Of a stretch of 64,000 nucleotides of DNA, positions 36,603 through 45,038 are shown in pieces; position 1 is the stretch's first letter, and the number at the start of each line of letters is the position of its first letter. Below the pieces are notes generated by a model that saw nothing but the letters and a program-made list of their open reading frames with translations, had not been told where the DNA came from and searched no databases. The translations under genes were made by a program, and so were the position numbers. The stretch comes from Bdellovibrionales bacterium (lineage in GTDB: Bacteria > Bdellovibrionota > Bdellovibrionia > Bdellovibrionales > Bdellovibrionaceae), in assembly GCA_018266295.1 (NCBI GenBank), contig JAFEAQ010000006.1, positions 62,001 to 126,000 of the forward strand, given 5' to 3'.

Positions 36603-36748
36603 GAACTTGTCCACGTTTTAAGACAGATTCTCTTAATTTTAAGAAAAATCCGCGCCTTTCAGCGCTCAGATGCAACTCCTGCGATTTGAGGCTGGCAATG
36701 TCTTTGCTGTAATGGCTCCCCGAACAATCACACTTTGGGGAGAATCCA

Positions 36749-37336
36749 ATGAAAATGAATTTTTTTGTCCTACTATCTTTGCTCGGGCTTGCGGCCTGCA
36801 CGACTAATTCTGTAAAAATGAGTCCCGAGGAAACGCAGTCCTTCTTTGCCGTGAATACGGAGCTCGCCGAGGCTCGCGACGACGGCATGAAGGTGCGCGC
36901 GCAGTATTGCGATAACAACACCGGCCCTTGCTGGAAGATTGAGTGCACCGGTGAAAACTGCTGGAAAACCGCACTCGAAACACCGCCCGAGGAGCTTGTA
37001 AAAAAGCCAACGGAGAATCCAGAAGTTTCTCGCTCCAAATGTGAATCCAAAACAGAATCTGCCGCTGTTCGCAGAACCAGCTGCTACAACTATGTCTCTT
37101 ATTTGAGTGAGCGTAGCTCTGTTGCCCGCATTAATGAATCTCTGCGAATTTTAAAAACCATGTGCGATTTCAATGGTGTCGCTTGTAAATTAAACTATGG
37201 TAAATTCGGCAGTGGCGTTTTGAAAACCGGCGATTCACGGGCTCATATCAAATCTGGCCAACTTAAAATCTACACCTATGCCAGAACGAAGACCGTCGAC
37301 ATCTATGATTATACGATTTTGGAAGAAGAGATTTAG
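36749..37336 (+). CDS. Cysteine-containing lipoprotein, unknown
   Basis: A 195-residue lipoprotein with lipobox LLGLAACTTN and GGGGAGAATCCA before the ATG. The mature part has paired cysteines (YCDNNTGPCWKIECTGENC, KCESKT, SCYNYVSYL, MCDFNGVACK), suggesting several disulphides, and a coil-rich tail. No recognisable domain. It lies in a run of three adjacent lipoprotein genes. Confidence 0.68.
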   Translation: MKMNFFVLLSLLGLAACTTNSVKMSPEETQSFFAVNTELAEARDDGMKVRAQYCDNNTGPCWKIECTGENCWKTALETPPEELVKKPTENPEVSRSKCESKTESAAVRRTSCYNYVSYLSERSSVARINESLRILKTMCDFNGVACKLNYGKFGSGVLKTGDSRAHIKSGQLKIYTYARTKTVDIYDYTILEEEI

Positions 37337-37398
37337 CGCTTGAAACAGAAAGGGCCTTTGCTATATTGGTCCGTAACAGCCAACCGTGGGGTGGAACT

Positions 37399-37959
37399 AT
37401 GAAAAACCTTCTATTGTTATCTTTAGTTGTTTTAACTTCAGCTTGTGGCATCCGCAAAGCCAGTGACGAAGTCAAAGAACGTGTTGCGGCTGAAAAGGCC
37501 AGCGGCGCCTGGGATCGTCGTCCTGAAGTGGCTCTGAACAACAAGCTTATCTACAAACAAGTTGGCTCTTGTGAAACGAATAACTTGGCATTTAACGGGG
37601 TCACAGTTGTCGTGCCTGCAACCCAAGCAAAACCTGCGTACTTGGTGAATATTTATCTGAATGCCGATCACTCTTACAAAGCTCTTTGGTTTGCGGCCCT
37701 TTCTGATCAACCAGGTCACTGGGACACCAGCAACCCAACGACAACAGATGGCGCTTGGAACGTGACAACAACTTGGAGTGTGATGATCCGTAAACTGGGA
37801 ACTGCTCAGTTTGATGCGAACATGGATAAAGGCACTGTGACTTTTGAAGCTGCCAGTGTCGCAAGCTTGACGGACGCTCCGACGGCGCCGATCACGATCG
37901 AAAATCAGCACAACAATATCGTCGGCCGTTCAGCAGACGATATCTGTAAAGGAAACTAA
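37399..37959 (+). CDS. Lipoprotein, unknown
   Basis: A 186-residue lipoprotein (lipobox VLTSACGIR) with a small beta-rich domain (LAFNGVTVVVPATQAKPAYL, SYKALWFAALSDQPGHW, NVTTTWSVMIRKLGTAQF). I do not recognise the family. ATG 37399 follows GTGGA by four bases. It is the third lipoprotein in a row and is followed by a short terminator. Confidence 0.68.
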   Translation: MKNLLLLSLVVLTSACGIRKASDEVKERVAAEKASGAWDRRPEVALNNKLIYKQVGSCETNNLAFNGVTVVVPATQAKPAYLVNIYLNADHSYKALWFAALSDQPGHWDTSNPTTTDGAWNVTTTWSVMIRKLGTAQFDANMDKGTVTFEAASVASLTDAPTAPITIENQHNNIVGRSADDICKGN

Positions 37960-37987
37960 ATCTGGAAACAGACTTTAGATTTTTGAA

Positions 37988-38116
37988 TTAAGGGCCGACT
38001 TGTTCGGCCTTTTTCTTTTGGGCCTCAAGGTAGTGATGGCGATAGCCATGAATCACAACACCAATTCCCACCATGATCACGATACTGACGCCGCCGAAGA
38101 AGATGATGAGACTCAT
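37988..38116 (-). CDS. 42-residue membrane protein coupled to tcdA
   Basis: A short frame absent from most annotation: M-SLIIFFGGVSIVIMVGIGV then VIHGYRHHYLEAQKKKAEQ. It is one hydrophobic helix followed by a basic tail. Its ATG overlaps the tcdA stop by four bases (ATGA), typical of translational coupling. Its 3' end lies inside the hairpin that terminates the plus-strand lipoprotein gene. Function unknown. Confidence 0.55.
   Translation of the reverse strand: MSLIIFFGGVSIVIMVGIGVVIHGYRHHYLEAQKKKAEQVGP
37993..38015 (+). terminator. Intrinsic terminator after lipoprotein gene
   Basis: GGCCGA / TCGGCC stem with a five-base loop and TTTTTCTTTT following on the plus strand. The hairpin overlaps the 3' end of the small minus-strand gene. 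Confidence 0.7.
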
Positions 38117-38961
38117 GCCTTCACCACTTCTTGAACAATCCACGACGCGATATTAAGACCGAAAGCTCCCGTTACGAAGCTCGCCGTTCCCCAGATCACA
38201 TTGCGATGTTCACAGCTGTGCAAGTTGTTTTGATTTTGCGGGCAAACGCATTTGAAACCTTCGCCATTGTCGTACTTAAGCTCAACGGGCTGGATGGGCT
38301 CTTCGTCAGAGAACACGCACGGAATGCCGAAGCCACCTTTTGAAGGCCAGTCGTATTTTTGACGGAGAATCTTACGCAACTGTTGCGCCATGGGATCGCC
38401 GTAAGTGTCTGCAAGGTCCGCGCGTTTGATCTGCATTGGATCAAGGCGTGCCGCAGCTCCCGCACTCGTGATCACTTTCAAATTCTGTGTACGGCAAGTA
38501 TTGAGCAAATGAGCTTTCGCCGTCAGGTTATCAATCGCATCCACGATGATGTCCGGCTGACGTGAAAGAATCGCTTCAGAGTTTTCCGCATTGTAGAACA
38601 TCGGCATCACGTCCACAGTCATCTGCGGATTGATCTTGCGAAGACGCTCGCCCATGACTTCGGCTTTCTTTTTGCCGACCATGCCTTGGATGGCATGCAA
38701 CTGACGATTGGCGTTCGTGATGCAAACTTCATCGAAATCTACGAGCGTGATTTTACCCACGCCAGACCGAGCCAACGCTTCCGCAGCCCATGAACCCACG
38801 CCGCCGATACCGATGATCATCACGTGGGACTTAAAGAGCTTCAGCATTGCATCGTCGCCCACAAGGCGCCCCATGCGGTCGAAACGACGGTGCAATACGT
38901 ATTTGGTTTCTTCCGGTTGAACAGGGTTCAGGGTCTCAGTTTGTGTGTTCGTTTCCATCAT
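38113..38961 (-). CDS. tcdA: tRNA threonylcarbamoyladenosine dehydratase TcdA
   Basis: An E1/ThiF-fold enzyme that cyclises t6A37 in tRNAs to ct6A. The 282-residue protein has FDRMGRLVGDDAMLKLFKS, the nucleotide-binding VMIIGIGGVGSWAAEALARS, LVDFDEVCITNANRQLHA, and a CxxC-like cysteine region (FKCVCPQNQNNLHSC) near residue 245, plus TASFVTGAFGLNIASWIVQ at the end. ATP-binding arginines and the nucleotide glycine loop are present. The downstream 42-residue gene overlaps its stop; tatD ends two bases before its start. Confidence 0.88.
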   Translation of the reverse strand: MMETNTQTETLNPVQPEETKYVLHRRFDRMGRLVGDDAMLKLFKSHVMIIGIGGVGSWAAEALARSGVGKITLVDFDEVCITNANRQLHAIQGMVGKKKAEVMGERLRKINPQMTVDVMPMFYNAENSEAILSRQPDIIVDAIDNLTAKAHLLNTCRTQNLKVITSAGAAARLDPMQIKRADLADTYGDPMAQQLRKILRQKYDWPSKGGFGIPCVFSDEEPIQPVELKYDNGEGFKCVCPQNQNNLHSCEHRNVIWGTASFVTGAFGLNIASWIVQEVVKA

Positions 38962-38963
38962 AT

Positions 38964-39776
38964 TCAGTTTCCACGTTCGTCCGCCGGTAGGCGGAACACT
39001 CTCTTAAAGTTTTGTGTAGCGATTTCCAGCACTTCGGTGCTGGGCATTTCACGAATCTCAGCGATTTTGCCAGCAACATCCCACAAAGAGGCCGGTTGGT
39101 TCAAGCTTTGTTTGAACCGTGGCGGTGGCTGATCGGGAGAGTCGCTCTCAAGCAGTAAAAATTCCAGGGGCATCTGCTTGATCACCTCGTGAAGTTTTTC
39201 ATTCTGGGCCCAAACCACCGGCCCGCCAATAGATAAACACAAGCCCCTTTTCAGGAAATCCTGAGCCTTGCCCCAGCTGCCATTAAACGAATGAACGAGG
39301 CCTTTGGACGCCGGAATGCCCCACACATCCATGATTTTAAGGCTCTCCTCGTGGGCCTGCACCAGGTGCAAAACCATCGGTTTTTGTGTGGCCTCGGCGA
39401 GTTCTAATTGCTGCTCAAACACGCTGATTTGGCGGACTTTAGAGTCCTTCATAATATGCGGGCGAAAATCCAGGCCGAGCTCTCCGATCCCCAGAGCCTC
39501 GGGTAGGATCGGCGCGAGCTGATCCAGGGCGATCTCGCAAAGCTCTTCATCGTGGGCGGCCACCCAGTAAGGGTGAAGGCCAAAGCACAGGCCGAGCTTA
39601 TTCGGATATTTCTTAGCGAGGTCACGCTGGCGTTGCCAGTCCTCGGGGCCGACTCCGCCTTGCATGAAGAATTTAATCCCTAGACTTTCGGCTTCGCGAA
39701 TCACTTCGTCCAGCGAGTTTTCTAGGCGCGGGTCCGCTAAATGGCAATGGGCATCGATCCACTGGTTGTTAGTCAT
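38964..39776 (-). CDS. TatD-family metal-dependent hydrolase
   Basis: A 270-residue TIM-barrel hydrolase of the TatD type (3'-5' exonuclease/DNase or amidohydrolase). Metal site: WIDAHCHLADP near the start, the catalytic glutamate in IGELGLDFRP, VLHLVQAHEES with a histidine, LVHSFNGSW and LLESDSPDQPPP with the aspartate. The chosen start is ATG 39776; a TTG at 39782 is in frame. It is upstream of tcdA by two bases, so both are cotranscribed. Confidence 0.88.
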   Translation of the reverse strand: MTNNQWIDAHCHLADPRLENSLDEVIREAESLGIKFFMQGGVGPEDWQRQRDLAKKYPNKLGLCFGLHPYWVAAHDEELCEIALDQLAPILPEALGIGELGLDFRPHIMKDSKVRQISVFEQQLELAEATQKPMVLHLVQAHEESLKIMDVWGIPASKGLVHSFNGSWGKAQDFLKRGLCLSIGGPVVWAQNEKLHEVIKQMPLEFLLLESDSPDQPPPRFKQSLNQPASLWDVAGKIAEIREMPSTEVLEIATQNFKRVFRLPADERGN

Positions 39777-39872
39777 GTTCAAAAAATTACCACAATTCCC
39801 GACTCATACAATCTTTGATGCTACCGATAAGATTCCAATAGAAAGCTTTGTATTTGTTTTCACGGAGAGAAA

Positions 39873-40931
39873 ATGAAAAAAGACAAAATCCAGCTTGGTT
39901 ACGAAATCGTTGTTGAAAAAGGCCCTATCGCGAAGCCGACAAAACTCGAGTTCTGGAAGAATCCAACAAGCCACGAAAAGTGGACACAGACAGCACCGTT
40001 TAAATACATGGCGGATGCGCTTGTGGGACTTTCTCTCTTTAAAATGAATGACTTTCTAAAAAGCCCGCTCATGTGCCCAGAGTTGAATTACAACTTCTGT
40101 GCCGAAGCTTGGCGTGCTCTCGATCCTCATTATGAACTTTTCCAGCGCACGACGGCTCGTGTGAATTCTCTGAAAGATCAAGCTCCGAAAGCCGACCCGA
40201 AACTCGTGGCTGCTTTGGAAAATTCTTTGACAGAAATTATCACGAATGCGCAAAAGCCATGGGGCTTGGATTTGAAAGAGCTTTTTGCAATGAACGATGC
40301 GATTGCTCATTTTGAAAACAAATCCGGCACGCATTTGATCTATAACTTCGGTCTGCACTTCTCTAAAGGCTTGAACGAAAAGCTTTTGCAGATTTTCTCT
40401 TGCTTGTTCCATTTGCGCTCACTGATTGCTTTGGACTACAACGCTCACACTCACGATGCGACGTTTGAAGCCGTGAAAGTGGATGCGATTTCAGATTATC
40501 TTCACAAGCCTGACTATGTTGTTCACGATGCTTTGTTGTATTTGAACTTTAAACGTTTAAGCCAGCCGTTTGCGGCGCAGAAGAACGACACCCGCATTGA
40601 TAAGCTCTTGGTTGCACCAATGCAGAAAGCGTTTGAGCAATACACTCACAATGCTTACTTCCTCGTTGAGCAACTGCCTAAGAGCTTCTTGACGTCTTTA
40701 AATCACTCCGAGCTCGAAGATGCTCTGTATATGGTACAAACTGACTGGTTGCTCGGCTCAGAAGCTGGTGTCCTCTTTAAGATCCGCGAAGAACTCTTTG
40801 GCTTGGAATATGGCTATGAGAAGATCTTCTGGCACGACCTTGAAAAGCGCCCGACTTTCAAGGCTGGCAATTTGAGCATCTGCTGCGAAGTGGATGATTC
40901 TGATATCTTCGGTGGCACTTCGGCTGCTTAA
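39873..40931 (+). CDS. Cytoplasmic protein of unknown family
   Basis: A 352-residue protein with no signal peptide or membrane segments. ATG 39873 follows GGAGAGAAA. I recognise no domain. It is mixed alpha/beta with a central helix-rich core (KGLNEKLLQIFSCLFHLRSL, DYLHKPDYVVHDALLYLNF) and a C-terminal GLEYGYEKIFWHDLEKRP. Surrounded by unrelated operons. Likely real because of its length, ribosome site and clean flanks. Confidence 0.7.
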   Translation: MKKDKIQLGYEIVVEKGPIAKPTKLEFWKNPTSHEKWTQTAPFKYMADALVGLSLFKMNDFLKSPLMCPELNYNFCAEAWRALDPHYELFQRTTARVNSLKDQAPKADPKLVAALENSLTEIITNAQKPWGLDLKELFAMNDAIAHFENKSGTHLIYNFGLHFSKGLNEKLLQIFSCLFHLRSLIALDYNAHTHDATFEAVKVDAISDYLHKPDYVVHDALLYLNFKRLSQPFAAQKNDTRIDKLLVAPMQKAFEQYTHNAYFLVEQLPKSFLTSLNHSELEDALYMVQTDWLLGSEAGVLFKIREELFGLEYGYEKIFWHDLEKRPTFKAGNLSICCEVDDSDIFGGTSAA

Positions 40932-40981
40932 GTGAGCTTTGCTGGCTCCGCACTTCTTTCTACATCCTGAGAATCGAGGGT

Positions 40982-41026
40982 GGGCTTCGCCTCCCTTCGG
41001 GTCCGCCTCGAGCTCCGCTTCCTGCC
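40982..41026. repeat. GC-rich REP-like repeat, copy 2
   Basis: Shares GCTTCGC, CCCTTCGGGTC and TTCCTGCC in the same order with the segment at 34855-34902. Both lie in gaps between convergent genes. Copy 2 is followed by further GC-rich inverted sequence to about 41045. Confidence 0.5.
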
Positions 41027-41134
41027 GGCCGTCCAGGCCGTCAGGTTCCCGTAACGAAGACATTCTTACTTGTTCAGTACTTGCAGCTAAGTCTTCATTC
41101 CCAAAGTCAATTCCGAAAAGCGACCTGGTACCTT

Positions 41135-41812
41135 TTAGTGGCTCTCTTGTTGTTCTTCTTTGATGAAGTAGTTTTTGATTTTCTTTGCGAGGAAGGCGAT
41201 CAGCAGGATTCCGATGATGCCTGCGAGAACCATCTTGAATTGGTGCAGGCGCTTGATGATGGGTTCGCCGTAGATTGCGAGCAAATAAATTTGCGTTGGG
41301 ACGCTGATCAGAACCGCAATACCGTCAATCAGCGCAAACTTCCAGATCGGGAAATGCATCATACCGCAAGCTAAGTGCCCCGGGAAACGGATGCCCGGAG
41401 TAAAACGGAAAATCCCGCAGGCCCATGAACCGTATTTCTTTGTCCAGGTTTCAACCTTGCCCATCATTTCTGGAGAAATAATCTTTTGCATGAAAGGCTT
41501 TTGCAGCACCTTCCGCCCCCAGATCCTGCCTATCATGTAGATGAGGAAGTCCGCCCCAAAGACCGCAATCACCGCAACAATGGCGGCTGTATGCATGTTC
41601 ACGACCGGCGCGCCTTCATAGGGCGGTGGGAAGTGCTGAGGATTGCTACCCATGAATGCAAGTACGCCAATACTTACAAGCGTCACTTCTTCCGGAAGCG
41701 GAAGACCGATCGCCGACATCAGCATCATGCCAATAAGAGCTGCGTAAACGAGTTCTGGCTGATACGCGTACTGAGATAACCACTGGAATATAGGCTCTTG
41801 GAAAATGCTCAA
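41135..41812 (-). CDS. DedA-family membrane protein
   Basis: A 225-residue inner-membrane protein of the DedA (SNARE-associated) family, which helps recycle lipid carriers across the membrane. Family signatures are IGLPLPEEVTLVSIG and the FRFTPGIRFPGH motif, with hydrophobic helices around. The start is read as TTG at 41812 (GGAG nine bases upstream), since no ATG lies close and the next is inside the conserved region. The divergent rluA-type gene starts nearby. Confidence 0.87.
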   Translation of the reverse strand: MSIFQEPIFQWLSQYAYQPELVYAALIGMMLMSAIGLPLPEEVTLVSIGVLAFMGSNPQHFPPPYEGAPVVNMHTAAIVAVIAVFGADFLIYMIGRIWGRKVLQKPFMQKIISPEMMGKVETWTKKYGSWACGIFRFTPGIRFPGHLACGMMHFPIWKFALIDGIAVLISVPTQIYLLAIYGEPIIKRLHQFKMVLAGIIGILLIAFLAKKIKNYFIKEEQQESH

Positions 41813-41898
41813 AACTTCGGGCTCCTATGATTTCTACTATGGCCTTTATTGCACCACTTGAACATAATCGTCACGGTGTGCTATCACAACAAAAGGTC

Positions 41899-42768
41899 AT
41901 GCAGAGCGATAACAAACTTGTGAATCAATATAATAACGGATTTGAGTATGGTGTTAAACACATCCTCAGTCCAAGGTCTGGCTTATTAAATGATATTTTA
42001 ATAAGCAGCCTTGAAATTTCATTTTCTGAAATTGAAGAGCTTCTAAAATTAGGAAGTATTTATCTTGAAGGTGAACGCACGCGCGAAAATCAGGAAATCC
42101 TTGAGGGCGCTTATATTCGCGTTCACACCAAACCTCGACGTTTTCCTGCGAATGACTACAACTGGGATGAACGAATTATTTTTAGCGACGAAAATTTTGT
42201 CGTCGTCAATAAGCCGGCAGCTCTCCCCGTGCATCCGAGTGTTGATAACTGCCTTGAAAACTTGCAAGTCTACTTATCAACACATTTGCAACAAGAAGTC
42301 TTCGTCACCCATCGCCTCGATGTGCCCACCAGCGGTCTTCTTGTGCTGGCGCGGAACCGCGAGTTCTTATCATTGTTTAATCACCTGCTCGCCAGCCGCG
42401 GAGTTAAAAAATTCTATCGCGCCCGAGTCCACGGCCGCAAACTTCAAGCTGGCCTTGTCACGCACTACATGGAGCCTTCCCCACGCGCGCCAAAGACTGT
42501 GAGCACTGAAGCGCAGCCCACCTGGCAAGAATGCCAGTTACGGATTTTAACGGTGACTGACTTTGCAGAAGAGAATGAGCAAGAAGTGACAATTGAGTTG
42601 CTCACGGGACGCACGCATCAGATCCGTGCGCAGTTGTCGGCTTTGGGCGCTCCGATCTGTGGAGACGTGATGTACGGAGCCCCAAAAAAATACGACCTCG
42701 AGAAGATTGATCTCGAGGCCGAAATTCTTGAATTCTTAGATTTTAGTTTTACAACGAGGCGTTCGTGA
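41899..42768 (+). CDS. RluA-type rRNA pseudouridine synthase
   Basis: A 289-residue enzyme that converts uridine to pseudouridine in rRNA. It has an S4-like RNA-binding region (LKLGSIYLEGERTRE, about residues 45-60) and the catalytic domain with NKPAALPVHPSVDNC and HRLDVPTSGLLVLARN, whose aspartate is the nucleophile; LLTGRTHQIRAQLSALG follows. I prefer ATG 41899 with AAAGG upstream; ATG 41827 would leave only 14 bases before the dedA start. Its last 20 bases overlap the convergent next gene. Confidence 0.85.
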   Translation: MQSDNKLVNQYNNGFEYGVKHILSPRSGLLNDILISSLEISFSEIEELLKLGSIYLEGERTRENQEILEGAYIRVHTKPRRFPANDYNWDERIIFSDENFVVVNKPAALPVHPSVDNCLENLQVYLSTHLQQEVFVTHRLDVPTSGLLVLARNREFLSLFNHLLASRGVKKFYRARVHGRKLQAGLVTHYMEPSPRAPKTVSTEAQPTWQECQLRILTVTDFAEENEQEVTIELLTGRTHQIRAQLSALGAPICGDVMYGAPKKYDLEKIDLEAEILEFLDFSFTTRRS

Positions 42769-43624
42769 TCAAGAGAACGTTGTTCTCTTCTGGACGGCCG
42801 ACAGCAACGTCATCGCGGCGGTCCGCCACTGAGAACTTGTTCTCAGCACTGACGGTGAAGCTCAAACCCTTCATTGCATAGATATCCAGGCCCAAAGCCA
42901 GCTTGGCATTTGTTGCGCGAGAGTTAACGCGTGGATTTTGTGATTTATTGTAGAATGTATCGATGAAGCCAACAGACGGCTTCAAAGTGAACGTCTTATT
43001 GAAGCTCAAACCGTATTCCACGTAGTGCTCGATCTCGAAAACCTTTGTGGTGTTTTCTTGGCCGCGAGCATTGAAGTTAGAGAAGCGGGATTGAACGTAA
43101 AAGTCAGGCTTCATTGCGTAAGTCAAAGAATCGAAGCGGCCGATGTTCATTGAAATGAAAGTCTCTGGACGGAACTTCATGATCATGCCAGTCGCCTGAG
43201 AAGAGTCACTTGTAGGCGCATAGAATTTGAAGCTTGTAGACACGTTCGCAGGACCGAGAGTGGCGATTTCGTAATCCGCGTAAACGATGTGTGCATCACC
43301 CAAAACCGTGCCGTCGTTAGTCACTTGGTTGCCGCGGTTGTCAGTTCCTTGAGACGTGTACTGGAATACGGGGCGGATCGACAGGCGTTGTGTTTTAGTG
43401 AATTTGTAGTTCAACGCGAGGTAGTTGTAAGCAAAAACAGAAGCACCTTGGCCGATTTGATTTTGTGGAGCTGTTGCCAAACTGAAGAAGCTGACACCCC
43501 AAGGAGAAACGGGCGCTGGGCCGGCTTCCACCATACGGATACCCGATGTACCCTCTTGGGCTTGGGCGGCAAAGGCACCCAAAGTTAAAGCCGCTGTTAC
43601 TAGAAGAGAACGCCACAAAACCAT
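42749..43624 (-). CDS. Outer-membrane beta-barrel protein
   Basis: A 291-residue exported protein: signal peptide (about 1-24, AAQAQ) then repeated amphipathic strands (YLALNYKFTKTQRLSIRPV, PANVSTSFKFYAPTSD, LTYAMKPDFYVQSRFS, KLALGLDIYAMKGLSFTVSA). The layout is of a transporter-like barrel of 10-12 strands. GGGGGATTC precedes ATG 43624. Family not identified. Its 3' end overlaps the convergent rluA-type gene by 20 bases. Confidence 0.72.
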   Translation of the reverse strand: MVLWRSLLVTAALTLGAFAAQAQEGTSGIRMVEAGPAPVSPWGVSFFSLATAPQNQIGQGASVFAYNYLALNYKFTKTQRLSIRPVFQYTSQGTDNRGNQVTNDGTVLGDAHIVYADYEIATLGPANVSTSFKFYAPTSDSSQATGMIMKFRPETFISMNIGRFDSLTYAMKPDFYVQSRFSNFNARGQENTTKVFEIEHYVEYGLSFNKTFTLKPSVGFIDTFYNKSQNPRVNSRATNAKLALGLDIYAMKGLSFTVSAENKFSVADRRDDVAVGRPEENNVLLITNASL

Positions 43625-43782
43625 GAATCCCCCGCTGCTTGAGTTGTACGGTCGTCGTACAAAATCTTCAGGCCTTATGCCATATTTTGGCAGTCGACAC
43701 AATGCAACACTTTCCATAATAACCAATTCCTGACGGAACTACTGCTTGCCCCCCTCTAAAAACTCCACCATGCTGGGCGCCT

Positions 43783-44958
43783 ATGAAAAATTTACTCTCA
43801 AAAATGCCCGTTTTTATAGCATCAACAGCCACTCTTTTCATTCTGGCGTGCACGACTTCTGCACCGAAATCCACGGCTCCCACCGCGGTGGATCTTGGCG
43901 GCAAAGCCAAGGCTGCAAATGAAATCAGCGTGATGAACTTCAACGTCGAGAACCTCTTCGATAATATTCATGACGAGAACCGTGAAGATCAAACCTATCT
44001 TCCTCTCGCAAAAAAGCAGACACCAGAACACAAAGCTCTGTGTGCGAAGATGAACCAAATCAACTACCGTGAAGAGTGCATGAACCTCGACTGGAGTGAT
44101 GAGGTTGTGAATACAAAACTGAAAAACGTTTCCCAAATTATTCTCGGTGTTGATGGCCAAGGCCCTGACATCCTGGTGATGGAAGAAGTCGAAAACGATC
44201 GTATTTTGGGCCGGCTTAATAAAGAGTATCTCACAAAGGCCGGCTATCAGACGCAAGTGTTGATCGAGGGGCCGGATGAGCGCGGTATTGATATTGCTTT
44301 GTTGTCGCGCTTTCCGACCGTAGGCACTCCGGAACTTCACAAAATTCCTTATGTTCCTAAGAACGATCATGACAAAGAGTGGATGGCAAGGTCCCGCGGT
44401 ATCCTTGAAGTGAAGTTGAAACTTCCTAACGGCGAAACTTTAACCGTTCTTGGTGCGCACTTCCCTTCTCAAGCCAATCCACGTTACTGGCGCGAACAGG
44501 CCGTTGAGTACTTATCAAAGCTGATTGCTGAAAAATCAGCAAAAGGCATGGTGATTGCGAGCGGTGACCTCAATATCACACACAACGAAGAAGTCGATGC
44601 GCGCTTCTTCCATGATGATTTTTCGAAGGTAGCGATGGTTTCTCACCTTGTCGGTTGCAAAAAATGCGACGGCACTCATAACTACCGCAGAGAATGGTCG
44701 TTCTTAGATGTCTTGATGTTCTCTAAAAATATGGGCGATCAGGGCAACGCTAGTTATAAGTTAGAGCCTGAGACGATCGCGGTCGTGAATAAAGATCCGA
44801 TTCATGTTTGGGGTCAATATCCAAAACGCTTTAAGCCTGAGAAAAAAGAAGGCGTTTCTGACCACTTCCCGCTCTATGCAAGAATCGTTTTGCGAGAGCC
44901 GGCTAAAGCGCCTGAACCTGTCGCGCCTCCGGCAGCGGCACCAGCGGCCACGAAATAG
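43783..44958 (+). CDS. Endonuclease/exonuclease/phosphatase-fold lipoprotein
   Basis: A 391-residue lipoprotein (lipobox FILACTTSA) with the EEP catalytic pattern: VMNFNVENLFDN, ILVMEEVEN with the metal-binding glutamate, ERGIDIALLSRFP, VIASGDLNIT and GVSDHFPLYARIVL with the terminal histidine. Such proteins cleave DNA or RNA or hydrolyse phosphodiesters; a cell-surface nuclease used on prey nucleic acid is plausible but inferred. It ends with an alanine/proline-rich tail. Followed by a strong terminator shared with the next gene. Confidence 0.82.
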   Translation: MKNLLSKMPVFIASTATLFILACTTSAPKSTAPTAVDLGGKAKAANEISVMNFNVENLFDNIHDENREDQTYLPLAKKQTPEHKALCAKMNQINYREECMNLDWSDEVVNTKLKNVSQIILGVDGQGPDILVMEEVENDRILGRLNKEYLTKAGYQTQVLIEGPDERGIDIALLSRFPTVGTPELHKIPYVPKNDHDKEWMARSRGILEVKLKLPNGETLTVLGAHFPSQANPRYWREQAVEYLSKLIAEKSAKGMVIASGDLNITHNEEVDARFFHDDFSKVAMVSHLVGCKKCDGTHNYRREWSFLDVLMFSKNMGDQGNASYKLEPETIAVVNKDPIHVWGQYPKRFKPEKKEGVSDHFPLYARIVLREPAKAPEPVAPPAAAPAATK

Positions 44959-44983
44959 TTCGTAAGCTTTCGATAAAAACAAA

Positions 44984-45010
44984 AAAGGCTCTGGTGATCC
45001 CAGAGCCTTT
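44984..45010. terminator. Bidirectional intrinsic terminator
   Basis: An 11-base stem (AAAGGCTCTGG / CCAGAGCCTTT, five-base loop) with A-run on one side and T-run on the other, between the EEP lipoprotein gene and the convergent trypsin-like gene. Confidence 0.9.
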
Positions 45011-45038
45011 TTTTATTTTTAGATTGTAATAACAAGAA

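Noticed and set aside
41827..41898. Upstream extension of the rluA-type gene to ATG 41827
   Set aside because: It would leave only 14 bases to the divergent dedA start and has no ribosome site; ATG 41899 fits better.
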